Shown here: piece after piece, positions 1 to 9,501 of the stretch
How positions within the stretch are numbered: position 1 is the first letter of the stretch
How the letters are laid out: each line of letters starts with the position of its first letter
DNA from: Francisella orientalis FNO12
GTDB taxonomy: Bacteria > Pseudomonadota > Gammaproteobacteria > Francisellales > Francisellaceae
Direction of reading: 5' to 3'
Length of the DNA stretch: 64,000 nt
NCBI RefSeq assembly: GCF_001042525.2
Contig: NZ_CP011921.2
Span: 744,001-808,000 of the forward strand
Program-made: the position numbers and the translations under genes
The notes under the pieces: model-generated
The model's input: only the letters and a program-made list of their open reading frames with translations
Databases searched by the model: none
Told to the model about the DNA's origin: nothing

Positions 1-510
1 TAGGTAGAATATCTTGAAACTATACATGTCTTTGAAGATTGTAATATAAGTGATAATACCTATCGCAATGCCAAGTAAAGCACTAGAGTAGACACCTATA
101 AAGCCATACATTCTACGTAAATCTGTTTTTAGATAAAAAGCACTTAAATTAAATAGAAGATTAACAATAACTATTGCTACACCAATCCATAATACAGAGC
201 AACTAAATAGTACAATATTGTGTATAAATGACAGAATCATAGCGATAGTTATGAGTTGTAGTCCATGAACTATTGATTTGGTTGAACCGAAAAGATAATT
301 ACTGATACAACCAAAAATTCCAGCAAAAAAGATTACAAAGAGATAATCATTTCTATTATAAAATAAATCAATATCACCGTAACTATTTAAAATAGTCATA
401 AAAGGTCCAATACATAAGCATAAGCAAAATGTTATAAAAGCTATAATATGTAGGCCTTTAGGTTGCTTAAAATGAATATTTACTTTAGATATTTTTTTAA
501 CATTTCTCAT
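1..510 (-). CDS. Polytopic membrane protein, MFS-like (3' end outside window)
   Basis: An open frame starts at the ATG at 510-508 and runs without a stop off the left edge, giving about 170 N-terminal residues. After a short basic N-terminus there are about five hydrophobic segments (roughly residues 23-45, 55-75, 83-100, 107-127 and 137-160), so this is an inner-membrane protein, most like one half of a major-facilitator carrier. I cannot name a substrate or family. Its ATG overlaps the stop of the upstream DUF1841 gene (TAATG), which suggests translational coupling with the DUF1841-nth-RnfB run. The 3' half is not in the window, so intactness is unknown. Confidence 0.6.
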   Translation of the reverse strand, partial: MRNVKKISKVNIHFKQPKGLHIIAFITFCLCLCIGPFMTILNSYGDIDLFYNRNDYLFVIFFAGIFGCISNYLFGSTKSIVHGLQLITIAMILSFIHNIVLFSCSVLWIGVAIVIVNLLFNLSAFYLKTDLRRMYGFIGVYSSALLGIAIGIITYITIFKDMYSFKIFYL

Positions 511-941
511 TATCTAAGCACTAACTCTTGTAATTTTGTTAAATAATTTTGCTCATCTGGTAGAGTGTTATATTTCTGTGATAGCCACATTTCCTCTGCT
601 AGATAGTCTATCATAAGATGATGTACTTTATGCTCATCATTATTATATTTACTAAGTAGTTGCGGATACATGGTATTTATCCCGATAGGGCGATTAGTTT
701 GTACTTGTTCAATAATTGCTAAATGAAGGCTAATATGCAAAAAAGGATTTATTTGTCCCATCTCAGGCGAATAATCTTTATCAATGTTTTCAATAGTAAT
801 TTGCTTATGGTATTCAGGATGTAGCTCTATAATTCTAGATATTTGCTCCTCAATAGCTGTTAGCGATTGTTTATTTAGAAACTTATTCCAGCTATCTATA
901 AAAAGCTTGCGAAGTTGATATCTATCATGAGAGAAAATCAT
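510..941 (-). CDS. DUF1841 family protein
   Basis: This 143-residue soluble protein carries the DUF1841 hallmarks: an N-terminal segment with a SWNKF-type motif and the central NPFLHISLHLAIIEQ block (about residues 65-80) followed by RPIGI. The family occurs in beta- and gammaproteobacteria and has no established function. Its start overlaps the stop of nth by 4 bp (938-941) and its stop overlaps the next start by 1 bp, so it sits in a tightly coupled minus-strand operon with nth. Linkage to nth and an RnfB-like ferredoxin recurs in related bacteria as far as I recall, but a shared role is only inferred. Confidence 0.8.
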   Translation of the reverse strand: MIFSHDRYQLRKLFIDSWNKFLNKQSLTAIEEQISRIIELHPEYHKQITIENIDKDYSPEMGQINPFLHISLHLAIIEQVQTNRPIGINTMYPQLLSKYNNDEHKVHHLMIDYLAEEMWLSQKYNTLPDEQNYLTKLQELVLR

Positions 942-1576
942 AAATATTTTTCCTTATCCTTAAATTCACAGTACTGAAAAATTATACAATTACGACATTT
1001 AGGTTTTTGAGCTGTGCATATATATCTACCATGTAGTATTATCCAGTGATGTGCATCTTGAAGATACTCTTTAGGAATTACACGTAAGAGTTTTTTTTCA
1101 ACTTCATTGACATTTTTACCTTTTGCTAATGGTATACGATTAGCAAGTCTAAAAATATGAGTATCAACAGCCATAGTTGGTTGATTAAATACAGTGTTAA
1201 GAACTACATTTGCAGTTTTTCTACCAACACCTGCTAGAGATATTAGGTCATCGAAGTTATCAGGCACTTGGCTATCAAATTTTTCGATTAAATCTTTACA
1301 CGTTGCGATCACATTTTTTGCTTTAGTTTCATATAACCCAATAGATTTAATATATTGGGCTAACTTTTGTTCTCCAAGGACATATATTGTTTCAGGAGTA
1401 TTGGCAATTTTATATAAAATTTGAGTAGCCTTATTCACACTGACATCAGTGGCTTGAGCCGATAGAATAACTGCAATCAATAGTTCAAAGTTAGAACTAT
1501 ACTCAAGCTCAGTTGTTGGATTAGGGTTATTTTTTTTCCAAGTTTCAAAAATTTGGATTCTCTTCTGTCTATTCAT
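938..1576 (-). CDS. nth: Endonuclease III (DNA glycosylase/AP lyase)
   Basis: Removes oxidised pyrimidines from DNA and cleaves the abasic site by beta-elimination in base excision repair. At 212 residues it has the usual size of the E. coli enzyme. The helix-hairpin-helix is LAGVGRKTA with catalytic Lys120, and the essential Asp138 lies in VDTH. The C-terminal [4Fe-4S] cluster ligands C187, C194, C197 and C203 all fall at the E. coli positions. Its 5' end overlaps the RnfB-like gene by 8 bp and its 3' end overlaps DUF1841 by 4 bp, so the three genes are probably one transcript. Intact in every visible respect. Confidence 0.97.
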   Translation of the reverse strand: MNRQKRIQIFETWKKNNPNPTTELEYSSNFELLIAVILSAQATDVSVNKATQILYKIANTPETIYVLGEQKLAQYIKSIGLYETKAKNVIATCKDLIEKFDSQVPDNFDDLISLAGVGRKTANVVLNTVFNQPTMAVDTHIFRLANRIPLAKGKNVNEVEKKLLRVIPKEYLQDAHHWIILHGRYICTAQKPKCRNCIIFQYCEFKDKEKYL

Positions 1577-2198
1577 TATTTGGTGTAGACTTTTTTCTAT
1601 TTTTATATTTTGCTAATGAAGCTGCAATATAAGATTTTTTATCTATTTCTTGAGCAGTAGCAATATTCTTATAAACAGCTCTTTGCTTAGCTTTTTTTTG
1701 GCTTACTCTATGTTTGTGATACTCATATCTGTCTCGGCAATGATTTTTTTGCTGAATATATTCACTCTGATTTAGATTTATTGGTTGCATATCAGCAGCC
1801 AATTTAACTAGAGATATACAATCCATCGGACATGGTTCAATACAAAGTTCACAACCAGTACATTCTGATTTAATTATAGTGTGCATGAGTTTTTTTGAGC
1901 CTACAATAGCATCCACTGGGCACGCAAGTAAGCATTTTTCACAACCAATACACATCGACTCATCAATCTTTGCTACAGCACGAGGTTTGTATTCTCCAAG
2001 TGAGCTATCTAGTGGTATTTCAGGTTTATTTAAAAGTTTTGATAACTCTTTTAAAGTCTTTTCTCCACCAGTTATACACTTGTTGTGATTTTCGCCATTT
2101 GTAATAGCTTTAGCATAACTATAACAGTCATCATAAGTACATTTCTGGCATTGTGTCTGAGGTAGTATTTTATCAATTGCTTCTATGGATATAATCAT
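1569..2198 (-). CDS. RnfB-like ferredoxin (orphan, soluble)
   Basis: A 209-residue protein with the RnfB layout: an N-terminal FeS module with C17, C20, C25 and C41, then two classical [4Fe-4S] ferredoxin motifs (C83/C86/C89/C93 and C113/C116/C119/C123), then a basic, lysine-rich tail. The membrane anchor of true RnfB is missing, and no rnfA, C, D, G or E is present in the window, so this is a soluble orphan rather than part of an Rnf ion pump. It overlaps nth by 8 bp. An inferred but untested role is electron delivery or FeS maintenance linked to Nth. Alternative: a general ferredoxin-type electron carrier. Confidence 0.85.
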   Translation of the reverse strand: MIISIEAIDKILPQTQCQKCTYDDCYSYAKAITNGENHNKCITGGEKTLKELSKLLNKPEIPLDSSLGEYKPRAVAKIDESMCIGCEKCLLACPVDAIVGSKKLMHTIIKSECTGCELCIEPCPMDCISLVKLAADMQPINLNQSEYIQQKNHCRDRYEYHKHRVSQKKAKQRAVYKNIATAQEIDKKSYIAASLAKYKNRKKSTPNNE

Positions 2199-2199
2199 C

Positions 2200-2844
2200 T
2201 TAATATAGTTCTATATTTGTTTTGGTTTCGATATTTTTTATGTAACGGTTAATATTATCAGGAATCTCAAGCAAATCCCTAGCCATAGTAAGTATGAAAA
2301 ATACTGGAAAAATATTTATATCATCCCAAGAGAAGTTATCACCATTGATGAAAGGAGTTTTAACAAAGGGAGCTATTTCTCTAAGAATTTTATTTATCGC
2401 TATAATTGAGTCGTAGGGAGGATTTCTAAGCAGAGTATCAAAATCACCAATATATTGAGATTTTTTATTTATAAAATAATCTTTAGCACTTTGTGTTGAG
2501 AAATCACATTCATTACGAGGATGATGAGGAATACGAGGATATACTATTCTACGATAATGTTCTGCTAATTTAGTGACATAGTCTTTAACAGAGCCATCAA
2601 TCGTTGATTCTGCTATCTCAAAATTTTGAGTTTTTGCTATAAACTTACAGATTTCGTCACTTTCTTTTATAAATGTTCCGCCATCTTTCTCTAAGAAAGG
2701 AACCTGCTTAGAACCAATTCTGTCTATATGAGATTTCTCATCATCATTTGCTAAGATTATCATCTCATAGTCTAATTTGCTTAGATCCGCCACTAGTCTA
2801 ACTTTTATACAATACGGGCAGTGATGGTAAAGATATATTTTCAT
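2200..2844 (-). CDS. grxB: Glutaredoxin 2
   Basis: A 214-residue protein of the GrxB family: an N-terminal thioredoxin-fold domain with the redox motif C9-P-Y-C12, the cis-proline region KQVPFLEKD, and a helical GST-like C-terminal domain. E. coli Grx2 is 215 residues and has the same architecture. It uses glutathione to reduce protein disulfides and mixed disulfides in the cytoplasm. The stop lies one base from the RnfB-like gene start, so it is probably the first gene of the minus-strand run that ends beyond the window. Confidence 0.93.
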   Translation of the reverse strand: MKIYLYHHCPYCIKVRLVADLSKLDYEMIILANDDEKSHIDRIGSKQVPFLEKDGGTFIKESDEICKFIAKTQNFEIAESTIDGSVKDYVTKLAEHYRRIVYPRIPHHPRNECDFSTQSAKDYFINKKSQYIGDFDTLLRNPPYDSIIAINKILREIAPFVKTPFINGDNFSWDDINIFPVFFILTMARDLLEIPDNINRYIKNIETKTNIELY

Positions 2845-3021
2845 AGTTTTTTGATATTATAAAACTTTTAGATATTATAGCATCTCTTAGAAAGAGGTAA
2901 ACTTGTTTAGCTAGTCAGAGATTATGTTAGGAAATAATAGGAAGTAAAAAAATGCCAAATTTTTATTTTTATTTTTTTATAAAAGACATTAGTATAAAGC
3001 TTATTTTCTTTCGGAATACCT

Positions 3022-4418
3022 ATGTTTAAAGATCTAAAAACAAAGCAAAGCTTTACAATTGCTACAATTACATTCTGGGGCAATTTGCTACCTATAGTTT
3101 TAATGCTATTTTAATTTTATACCTAACAAAAACAGTACTAGATTATGGTATTGGTTTCTCAGAAAGCCATGCTTATTCATTTCAAGGTATTTATAAGGCG
3201 ATGAATTATGCAATCATTATGTTTGGTGGATATATTGCAGATAGATATCTTGGTTTGAGAAGATCTATATTTTTGGGGAGTTTGTTACTTGCTTTTGCAT
3301 ACTTAGCTGTATTTTTAAGTGGCTTTATGGTGCATTTCAGTAATGAGTTTTTTATTTTTGTATTTGCTTTGGTTCCTGTATGTGGCTCTTTGCAGTTAGG
3401 AACAGCATCAGCTATGGTATCAAAAATTTATAGCAAAGATCCTGTGCATGCAAAAAGTGGCATGGCAATGTTTTATATATCTATTAACTTGGGTAGTTTA
3501 CTAGCTTATTTAGTAGCTCCTTCATTAATTGGATACCAATTTGGTGCTTTAGCAGTATTAAGTGTGGTTTTTATTGGTAAGTTAATAGTGATAGCAAACT
3601 TTTCTTATTAGATATAAAATTTATGACAATGTCGTTGACGAAATTGATAAAAAGCCAATGACAAATATGGCTAAAAAAGTTGTTTTAGGATATCTGGCTA
3701 TAGTATATGTTTTTACAGTAATTTGTTATCGCTATCCAGATTATGCAAATGTTGTTGTGGCAGGCATAAGCATGTTCTGTTTATTACTATTTTTATTTAG
3801 GACAATATTTTTCTTAAAAGATGATGTACGTATTAAGCAAATAGTTGGTTTGATATTAATAGTCGTAGTAGTAGTATTTTTTGTTATCTATAATTAAATG
3901 GAATCTACTCTTGTCATGGCTGCAAAGAATAACACAGATCTTTTGATGTTCGGGTTTAGTGTAAATCCTGCGAGCTATCAGATGGTTAATCCAGTTTTGA
4001 TAATATTTGGTGGTATGTTACTTATAAGATATATCCACTTTTACCAAGATTTTATATACCTTACCAGTTTGCTGTTGGAGTTTTGTTGGCTGCTATGGGG
4101 TTATTTATAATGTATTATGGATTCTCTGTAGCAAATGATGGTGTAATTAGTGGTAATTATACTACCTTATCGTATGTATTAATCTCGATATCAGAGTTGT
4201 TTGTAAGTGCAATTGGACTGAGTATGATAGGAATATACTGTGATAGTAAAACAATAGGTTTTGCAATGGGTGCATGGTATATATCTTCATCTATGGCAAA
4301 TTCTATTACAGGATTATTAAACCAAGTTGTTAGTGTTATGTTTGTAGGAGTGTTTGTGCTTATACTCGCATATTGTTTGATAAGATTTATGAGAAGAAAA
4401 AATATAGAATTTGTATAA
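3022..4418 (+). pseudogene. POT-family peptide transporter, broken
   Basis: Conceptual joining of fragments gives a proton-dependent oligopeptide transporter: MFKDLKTKQSFTIATITFWG at the start, then YSFNAILILYLTKTVLDYG, a GGYIADRYLGLRR motif and many membrane helices. Lesions seen: a frameshift near 3085, a frameshift near 3600, an in-frame TAA at 3895-3897 (IYN stop MEST, probably once CAA), and a frameshift near 4045, before the sequence resumes as PRFYIPYQFAVGVLLAAMG. With four lesions it cannot make a full carrier. It ends 4 bp from the convergent ftnA stop. A second POT pseudogene lies at 29.3-30.7 kb, so di/tripeptide uptake has been lost twice here. Confidence 0.88.
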
Positions 4419-4422
4419 AGTA

Positions 4423-4926
4423 TTAACCTAAATTAGGAGCATTAAAGCTTCTTTTAGCAGCTTCTTGATCTAGCAAATATAAGCCACTATCTTTAACAAT
4501 TTTGATCTTATTGATCATGTCACCGACAGTAGCTTCCTCTTCAACTTGCTCATCTATAAACCATTGTAGGAAACTCTTAGTAGCATGTTCTCTTTCTTCT
4601 AGTGCTATATCCATTAGGTTATAAAATCTAGTAGTAACTTCTTGTTCATGCTCAAGAGTCGCTTCAAAAGCTTCAAGTAATGAATCAAAGTTATTTTGTG
4701 GTGCAGCAACAGATTTAACCTCAATACGACCATTTTTATCATAGATAAATTTCATTATTTTTTTTGCATGGAAAAGTTCTTCTTCATACTGAGCCATAAA
4801 CCAATTAGTGAAGCCACCTAAACCAATATCTGACGTGTAACCAGCCATAGCTAGATAAAGATTAGCAGACTCTAATTCATAATTAAATTGATCATTTAAA
4901 GCGTTAAGTAATTTTTGTGATAGCAT
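4423..4926 (-). CDS. ftnA: Bacterial non-haem ferritin
   Basis: A 167-residue four-helix-bundle ferritin that oxidises Fe2+ and stores it as a mineral core in a 24-mer. The dinuclear centre ligands are complete and at the E. coli FtnA positions: E17, E50, H53, E94, Q127 and E130. There is no bacterioferritin-type haem methionine context, so ftnA is favoured over bfr. Monocistronic, with a divergent lipA about 205 bp away. I saw no convincing Fur box in the gap. Confidence 0.95.
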   Translation of the reverse strand: MLSQKLLNALNDQFNYELESANLYLAMAGYTSDIGLGGFTNWFMAQYEEELFHAKKIMKFIYDKNGRIEVKSVAAPQNNFDSLLEAFEATLEHEQEVTTRFYNLMDIALEEREHATKSFLQWFIDEQVEEEATVGDMINKIKIVKDSGLYLLDQEAAKRSFNAPNLG

Positions 4927-5061
4927 AGTATTTTCCTTATTTTTTTATCGTTCTGTTAAAGTTTAAATGTTTTTGGAATCATCTGCAAATTATATAAGTC
5001 GATTTTTTCTATATGATTGTAAGTAATGATTTCTATAAAACATATAATCTGAAAGTAAATA

Positions 5062-5090
5062 TTTATAAATAGGAGTTTATCTTTTATAAT
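5062..5090 (+). promoter_or_regulatory. Candidate sigma-70 promoter for lipA
   Basis: TTTATA (5062-5067), a 17-base spacer and a perfect TATAAT (5085-5090), about 41 bases before the lipA ATG. The -10 is consensus and the -35 matches only 4 of 6, which is modest evidence in such an AT-rich genome. Confidence 0.4.
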
Positions 5091-5131
5091 GTAGTAAAAA
5101 TTATAGATCAAGCAAATGCTCTAATAATTGT

Positions 5132-6115
5132 ATGAAAGAAATATCTAATATAAAGGTAAAAGTTGAAAGTGGTAAAAAGTACACTACAGACCATGGTTTT
5201 CATGCTGTCAAAGATGGTATTAGAAACAAAAAAGAAAACTCTGTACATATACGCAAACCAGAATGGTTAAAAGTAAAAAAACAAGATTCAAAAGAATATT
5301 TGAAAGTTAAATCAATAACTAAAAAAAATCGACTCTCTACAGTTTGTGAAGAAGCAAAGTGTCCAAATATTAACGAGTGTTGGTCTCATGGAACAGCTAC
5401 GATTATGTTGATGGGCGCTGTGTGCACTAGAGCTTGCAAATTTTGCTCAGTAGACACCGGTAATCCAAAAGGATGGTTAGATAAAGAAGAACCTCAAAAT
5501 ACAGCCGAAAGTGTCAAGCTTATGAATCTTGAATATGTCGTGCTAACATCTGTAGATCGTGATGATTTAGAAGATGGTGGAGCAGGACATTATGCAGCTA
5601 CAATTACTGCTATCAAAAATCTTGATGAGAACATAAAGGTTGAGGCATTGACTCCTGATTTTGCTGGAATTAAAGAAAATGTTGATAAAATTATTAATAC
5701 AAAAGTTGATGTAATAGCTCAGAATATTGAGACTGTAGAGCGTTTGACACATCCTGTGCGTGATTCAAGAGCTGGATATTGGCAGACACTGGAGTTTTTG
5801 AGATATGTTAAACAAAAATCTCCTAATATTCTGACTAAAACTAGTATTATGGTAGGCCTTGGTGAGACTGATGAAGAAATATATAAGACTATGGATGATG
5901 CACGTAGTGTAGGTGTAGGTATAATAACTCTTGGTCAGTATATGCAGCCTACTAAACATCATCTGAGTGTAGAAAGATTTGTTACACCACAGCAATTTGA
6001 AGAATATCGTAGAATTGGACTTGAAAAAGGATTTTTAGAAGTAGCATCTGGCCCTATGGTTAGATCAAGCTATAGAGCAGATAGAGTTTTCAAAAGAAAT
6101 AATCTAGATTTATAA
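5132..6115 (+). CDS. lipA: Lipoyl synthase
   Basis: Radical-SAM enzyme that inserts two sulfurs into protein-bound octanoyl groups to make lipoyl cofactors for pyruvate and 2-oxoglutarate dehydrogenases and the glycine cleavage system. At 327 residues it is typical. The auxiliary [4Fe-4S] cluster ligands are C72, C77 and C83 ([12 protein letters not shown]) and the radical-SAM cluster ligands are C98, C102 and C105 (CTRACKFC). The conserved C-terminal GPMVRSSY, whose serine contacts the auxiliary cluster, is present. First gene of a likely lipA-elbB-yebC transcript. The salvage ligase lplA is at 33.7 kb, so both lipoylation routes are represented. Confidence 0.97.
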   Translation: MKEISNIKVKVESGKKYTTDHGFHAVKDGIRNKKENSVHIRKPEWLKVKKQDSKEYLKVKSITKKNRLSTVCEEAKCPNINECWSHGTATIMLMGAVCTRACKFCSVDTGNPKGWLDKEEPQNTAESVKLMNLEYVVLTSVDRDDLEDGGAGHYAATITAIKNLDENIKVEALTPDFAGIKENVDKIINTKVDVIAQNIETVERLTHPVRDSRAGYWQTLEFLRYVKQKSPNILTKTSIMVGLGETDEEIYKTMDDARSVGVGIITLGQYMQPTKHHLSVERFVTPQQFEEYRRIGLEKGFLEVASGPMVRSSYRADRVFKRNNLDL

Positions 6116-6143
6116 AATAATAAAACATAAAGGTGAATTTAAA

Positions 6144-6803
6144 ATGGCAAAAATAGCTGTAGTATTATCTGGATGTGGTTATCTAGAGGGTTCAGAGATA
6201 CAAGAGACTGTTTTAACAATACTAGCATTAGAAAAGCAAGGTGTAGAATGGCAAGGAGTTGCACTTAATAAAAACCAAAAACATGTTATCAATCATCTTC
6301 ATCAAGGTGTTGATAGCAAAGCATCTCCTCGCAATATTTTAGAAGAATCTGCACGTATCACTAGAGGTAATGTTATCGATATAGCTGATGCAGACAGTGA
6401 TGAGTATGATGCAATCATTTTTCCGGGTGGTTTTGGAGCTGCCAAAAATATTATGGATTTTGCATTTGTTGGTGACGAAAGTTATCAGATGAATCAAGAT
6501 GTGTTGACTTTCGCACGAGCTTTTTATTTGGCAGATAAACCTGCTGGGTATATATGTATCGCACCATTGATGATTCCTTTGGTTTATCCAGAGGGTACAA
6601 AAGCAACCGTTGGTACAGATGAGAATACATCAGCTATCCTAGAGAAAAAAGGTGCAGAAGCTATTCTGATGGATGCGACTAATATATGCGTTGATGAATC
6701 TGTAAAAGTTGTGTCAACTCCAGCATATATGTGTGCTAAAAATATTTTAGAAGTATCTCAGGGTATTGATAAATTAGTAGAAAAAGTAGTTAGTTATATA
6801 TAA
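6144..6803 (+). CDS. elbB: ElbB/GATase1-like protein (DJ-1 superfamily)
   Basis: A 219-residue class I glutamine-amidotransferase-like protein of the ElbB family. Visible family features: [16 protein letters not shown] at the N-terminus, the [10 protein letters not shown] strand-loop, and a cysteine in GYICIAP at the nucleophile-elbow position. E. coli ElbB was linked to isoprenoid synthesis and has reported glyoxalase III activity; its physiological role is unsettled. It follows lipA by 28 bp and precedes yebC by 17 bp, so co-transcription is likely. Confidence 0.88.
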   Translation: MAKIAVVLSGCGYLEGSEIQETVLTILALEKQGVEWQGVALNKNQKHVINHLHQGVDSKASPRNILEESARITRGNVIDIADADSDEYDAIIFPGGFGAAKNIMDFAFVGDESYQMNQDVLTFARAFYLADKPAGYICIAPLMIPLVYPEGTKATVGTDENTSAILEKKGAEAILMDATNICVDESVKVVSTPAYMCAKNILEVSQGIDKLVEKVVSYI

Positions 6804-6820
6804 ATAAAGTAGGTGTAAAA

Positions 6821-7567
6821 ATGGCAGGTCATAGTAAATGGGCTAATATTAAGCATAAAAAAGCTAGAGAAGATGCTAAAAGAGGAAAAATCTTTACAAA
6901 GCTTATTAGAGAAATAACTGTTGCTGCAAGGCTAGGGGGTGGAGATAAAGATGCAAATCCACGTTTGAGAGCAGCCATAGCAACGGCTTTTGCTAATAAC
7001 ATGAGTAAAGATACTGTTGAGAGAGCTATCCTTAAAGGTGCAGGTGGTGATGATAGTGCTAATGTTGAAGAAGTTCGCTATGAAGGTTATGGACCGGGCG
7101 GAGTTGCTATAATAGTAGATTGTATGACTGATAATCGTAATCGTACTGTAGGAGAAGTTCGTCATGCCTTTACAAAAAGTGGTGGTAACTTAGGTACTGA
7201 TGGTTCGGTTGCTTATATGTTTACTAAAAAAGGTATTATTTCATTTGCTCCAGGTTTTGATGAGGATGTTCTTATGGAAGTAGCTCTTGAAGCTGGCGCA
7301 GAAGATATTATTACTCATGAAGACGGTAGTATAGATGTCTTCACAACACCTCATGATTTTTCTGATGTGCAAGAGGCATTGATCGTAAAAGGATTTAACT
7401 CTGATAATGCTGAAGTAACTTTTGATGCAGAAACAAAAGCTGAGCTTGATATCGAAATTGCTGAGAAGGTTATGAATTTGATTGATAGATTAGAAGATCT
7501 TTATGATGTACAGAATGTATATTCTAATGTTAACTTCACGCAAGAGTTAATGGAGCAACTAGGATAG
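6821..7567 (+). CDS. yebC: YebC/PmpR family regulator
   Basis: A 248-residue three-domain YebC-family protein starting with the universal [19 protein letters not shown] signature. Members bind DNA and regulate genes in some species; others promote translation through proline stretches on the ribosome. The length is normal, with an acidic C-terminal domain. It lies 17 bp after elbB and upstream of ruvC, the classical yebC-ruvC neighbourhood. Confidence 0.95.
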   Translation: MAGHSKWANIKHKKAREDAKRGKIFTKLIREITVAARLGGGDKDANPRLRAAIATAFANNMSKDTVERAILKGAGGDDSANVEEVRYEGYGPGGVAIIVDCMTDNRNRTVGEVRHAFTKSGGNLGTDGSVAYMFTKKGIISFAPGFDEDVLMEVALEAGAEDIITHEDGSIDVFTTPHDFSDVQEALIVKGFNSDNAEVTFDAETKAELDIEIAEKVMNLIDRLEDLYDVQNVYSNVNFTQELMEQLG

Positions 7568-7610
7568 TTTTTTCATATTTTTTATGTAATGTCGGATTGC
7601 GACTTGTTGA

Positions 7611-7636
7611 TTTGAATATTATGTGTAATATTCAAA
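7611..7636. repeat. Perfect 11-bp inverted repeat between yebC and ruvC
   Basis: TTTGAATATTA (7611-7621), loop TGTG, then the exact complement TAATATTCAAA (7626-7636). It would fold into a strong hairpin in RNA from either strand. No U-tract follows on either side, so it is not a standard intrinsic terminator; it may reduce yebC-to-ruvC read-through or act as a protein-binding palindrome. Confidence 0.6.
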
Positions 7637-7705
7637 AGCCTCTATCTATTGAAAATTATCTATAATAAAATTTTTATAAGTCTATTTAATTTAAAAAGTG
7701 TATAA

Positions 7706-8221
7706 ATGGTAATCTTAGGAATAGACCCTGGTTCTAGAATTACAGGCTTTGGAGTCATAAAGATTCAAGATAATAAGGTATATTATGTAGCAAGTGGTTG
7801 TATCAGGATTACAGAAACGGGTACAGCTAGAAGACTTAAGCAAATAGCTGATGGTATTACAGAAGTTGTAAATACTTATGCTCCTACTGAATCAGCTATA
7901 GAACAGATCTTTATGTTCCAGAATCCCGGTGCAGCGCTTAAGCTTGGACAAGCTCGAGGAGTAGCGATGTGTACACTTGCTATTAATAGTCTTGAAGTAT
8001 CAGAGTATTCAGCCAAACAAATCAAGCAAGCCGTAGTAGGGACCGGTGGAGCTGCTAAGTCTCAAGTTCAACATATGGTACAATCAATACTAGGCTTAAG
8101 CAAAAAGCCGCCTGAAGATGCCGCAGATGCTTTAGCTATAGCAATATGTCATTATCATAGTAGTAAGTCTTTAGCTAGAATTGCTGGAGCAAGTCGAGTA
8201 TCTCAAAAAAGAATTAGATAA
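7706..8221 (+). CDS. ruvC: Holliday junction resolvase RuvC
   Basis: Dimeric endonuclease that resolves four-way junctions after RuvAB branch migration. The 171-residue protein has the four catalytic carboxylates at the E. coli positions: D7 (GIDPGS), E66 (SAIEQIF), D138 and D141 (PEDAADA). Unusually, an MFS transporter gene (8298-9491) separates it from ruvA, and ruvB is not in the window, so the usual ruvCAB order is disrupted. Confidence 0.97.
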   Translation: MVILGIDPGSRITGFGVIKIQDNKVYYVASGCIRITETGTARRLKQIADGITEVVNTYAPTESAIEQIFMFQNPGAALKLGQARGVAMCTLAINSLEVSEYSAKQIKQAVVGTGGAAKSQVQHMVQSILGLSKKPPEDAADALAIAICHYHSSKSLARIAGASRVSQKRIR

Positions 8222-8297
8222 ATCTAGTAAAACTGTTTGTCTAAAGCTAAATGTAAATCTATAATAGTTTTAACATAAAAATTTCGCTTATCAAGTT

Positions 8298-9491
8298 ATG
8301 GGAACTAGATATTATCTTCAAGCTTGTACAGTTTGGCTTATTGGCGCAACATTTTTCTTTTATGAGTTTTTCTTAAGAGTATTGCCAAATTCATTACACC
8401 AAGAGATTGTCGATAGTTTTCAAGCGACAGCATTTAGCTTCTCATTATTTGGTGGAGCTTTTTATCTTTGTTATTCAGCGTTACAAGTTCCTGTGGGTTT
8501 TATATTTGATAAATACGGTATAAAAAAATCACTATTTTTTGCAACTATTGCTTGTGCCTTAGGAGCTTTATTATTTTCTTTAACGTCAAGTATATATGTC
8601 GCGATTTTTGCTAGATGTTTGATGGGGATTGGTGCTGCATTTGGTTTCTTGGGATTGCTAATAATTTCAACTCAGTGGTTCCCTGTAAGGTATATGGGGA
8701 TTTTATCAGGATCTACTCAGATATTAGGGACTCTCGGTTCAATCTTAGCTGGTGGACCATTATTATTTTTTGTTAGCTATTTAGATAGCTGGAGATTAGT
8801 AATATTAATATCTGCTATTGTAGGAATTTTTTTAGCAGCTTTAATATTAATATTTGTTAAAGAGGGTGCTAAAGCTGCGGAAACTCTGAGTAAACAAGAA
8901 GTAAATAGTGAAATTAAAGGCAACCTTTTAAATAAGAATTTAATTACTATATATTTTTATGCTTTCTTTATTTATTGCTCTATACCTACTTTAGGGGCGA
9001 TATGGGGTGTGAGTTTATTAGAGACTAAGGGCTTTACTGCAACACAAGCATCATATTCTGTAGCTTTTTTATGGTTAGGTTTAGGTATCGGTAGTCCATT
9101 TTTTGGATTTTTATATGATAAATTTAAAAATAAAGTTAATATGTTGTTTGTTGTGTCTTTATTAGGTTTTGTTTGTGTTTGTGCGTTATTATTCATGGAT
9201 TTGAGCCATACAATGAGTATGATAATATTATTTTTGATAGGTTGTGCTGCTGCTGGTCAAACATTATCATTTACAGTAATTGCTAATTATAGAGCAGAAA
9301 AGCCAAAGTCTATATTTTTTGGTATAAATAATACTGTTGTTATGCTTTCTGGATTTGTTGTTCCTCTTATTGTTGGAATTTTAGTGAATAGTTTTGATTT
9401 AGATATTTCTGTTGCACTTATGATTCTTCCAGTTGCATTTTTAGTTGCGCTCATGGTTAGCTTGAAACTAGCTACAATTCAAAAGTGCTAG
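8298..9491 (+). CDS. MFS transporter, Fpt/Pht-like
   Basis: A 397-residue protein with 12 predicted membrane helices in two halves. FFYEFFLRVLPNSL near the N-terminus, GGAFYLCYSALQVPVGFIFDKYG at the MFS motif-A position and WLGLGIGSPFFGFLYDK in the second half resemble the Francisella phagosomal transporter (Fpt) and Legionella Pht subfamily, whose members import amino acids or related nutrients. The substrate cannot be read from sequence. It is intact, whereas two related carriers at 15.5-18 kb are broken. It sits between ruvC and ruvA, 10 bp before ruvA. Confidence 0.85.
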   Translation: MGTRYYLQACTVWLIGATFFFYEFFLRVLPNSLHQEIVDSFQATAFSFSLFGGAFYLCYSALQVPVGFIFDKYGIKKSLFFATIACALGALLFSLTSSIYVAIFARCLMGIGAAFGFLGLLIISTQWFPVRYMGILSGSTQILGTLGSILAGGPLLFFVSYLDSWRLVILISAIVGIFLAALILIFVKEGAKAAETLSKQEVNSEIKGNLLNKNLITIYFYAFFIYCSIPTLGAIWGVSLLETKGFTATQASYSVAFLWLGLGIGSPFFGFLYDKFKNKVNMLFVVSLLGFVCVCALLFMDLSHTMSMIILFLIGCAAAGQTLSFTVIANYRAEKPKSIFFGINNTVVMLSGFVVPLIVGILVNSFDLDISVALMILPVAFLVALMVSLKLATIQKC

Positions 9492-9501
9492 GATATAGGT
9501 G

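Noticed and set aside
7611-7636. Terminator at the yebC-ruvC hairpin
   Set aside because: A strong stem but no U-tract on either strand; listed only as an inverted repeat.
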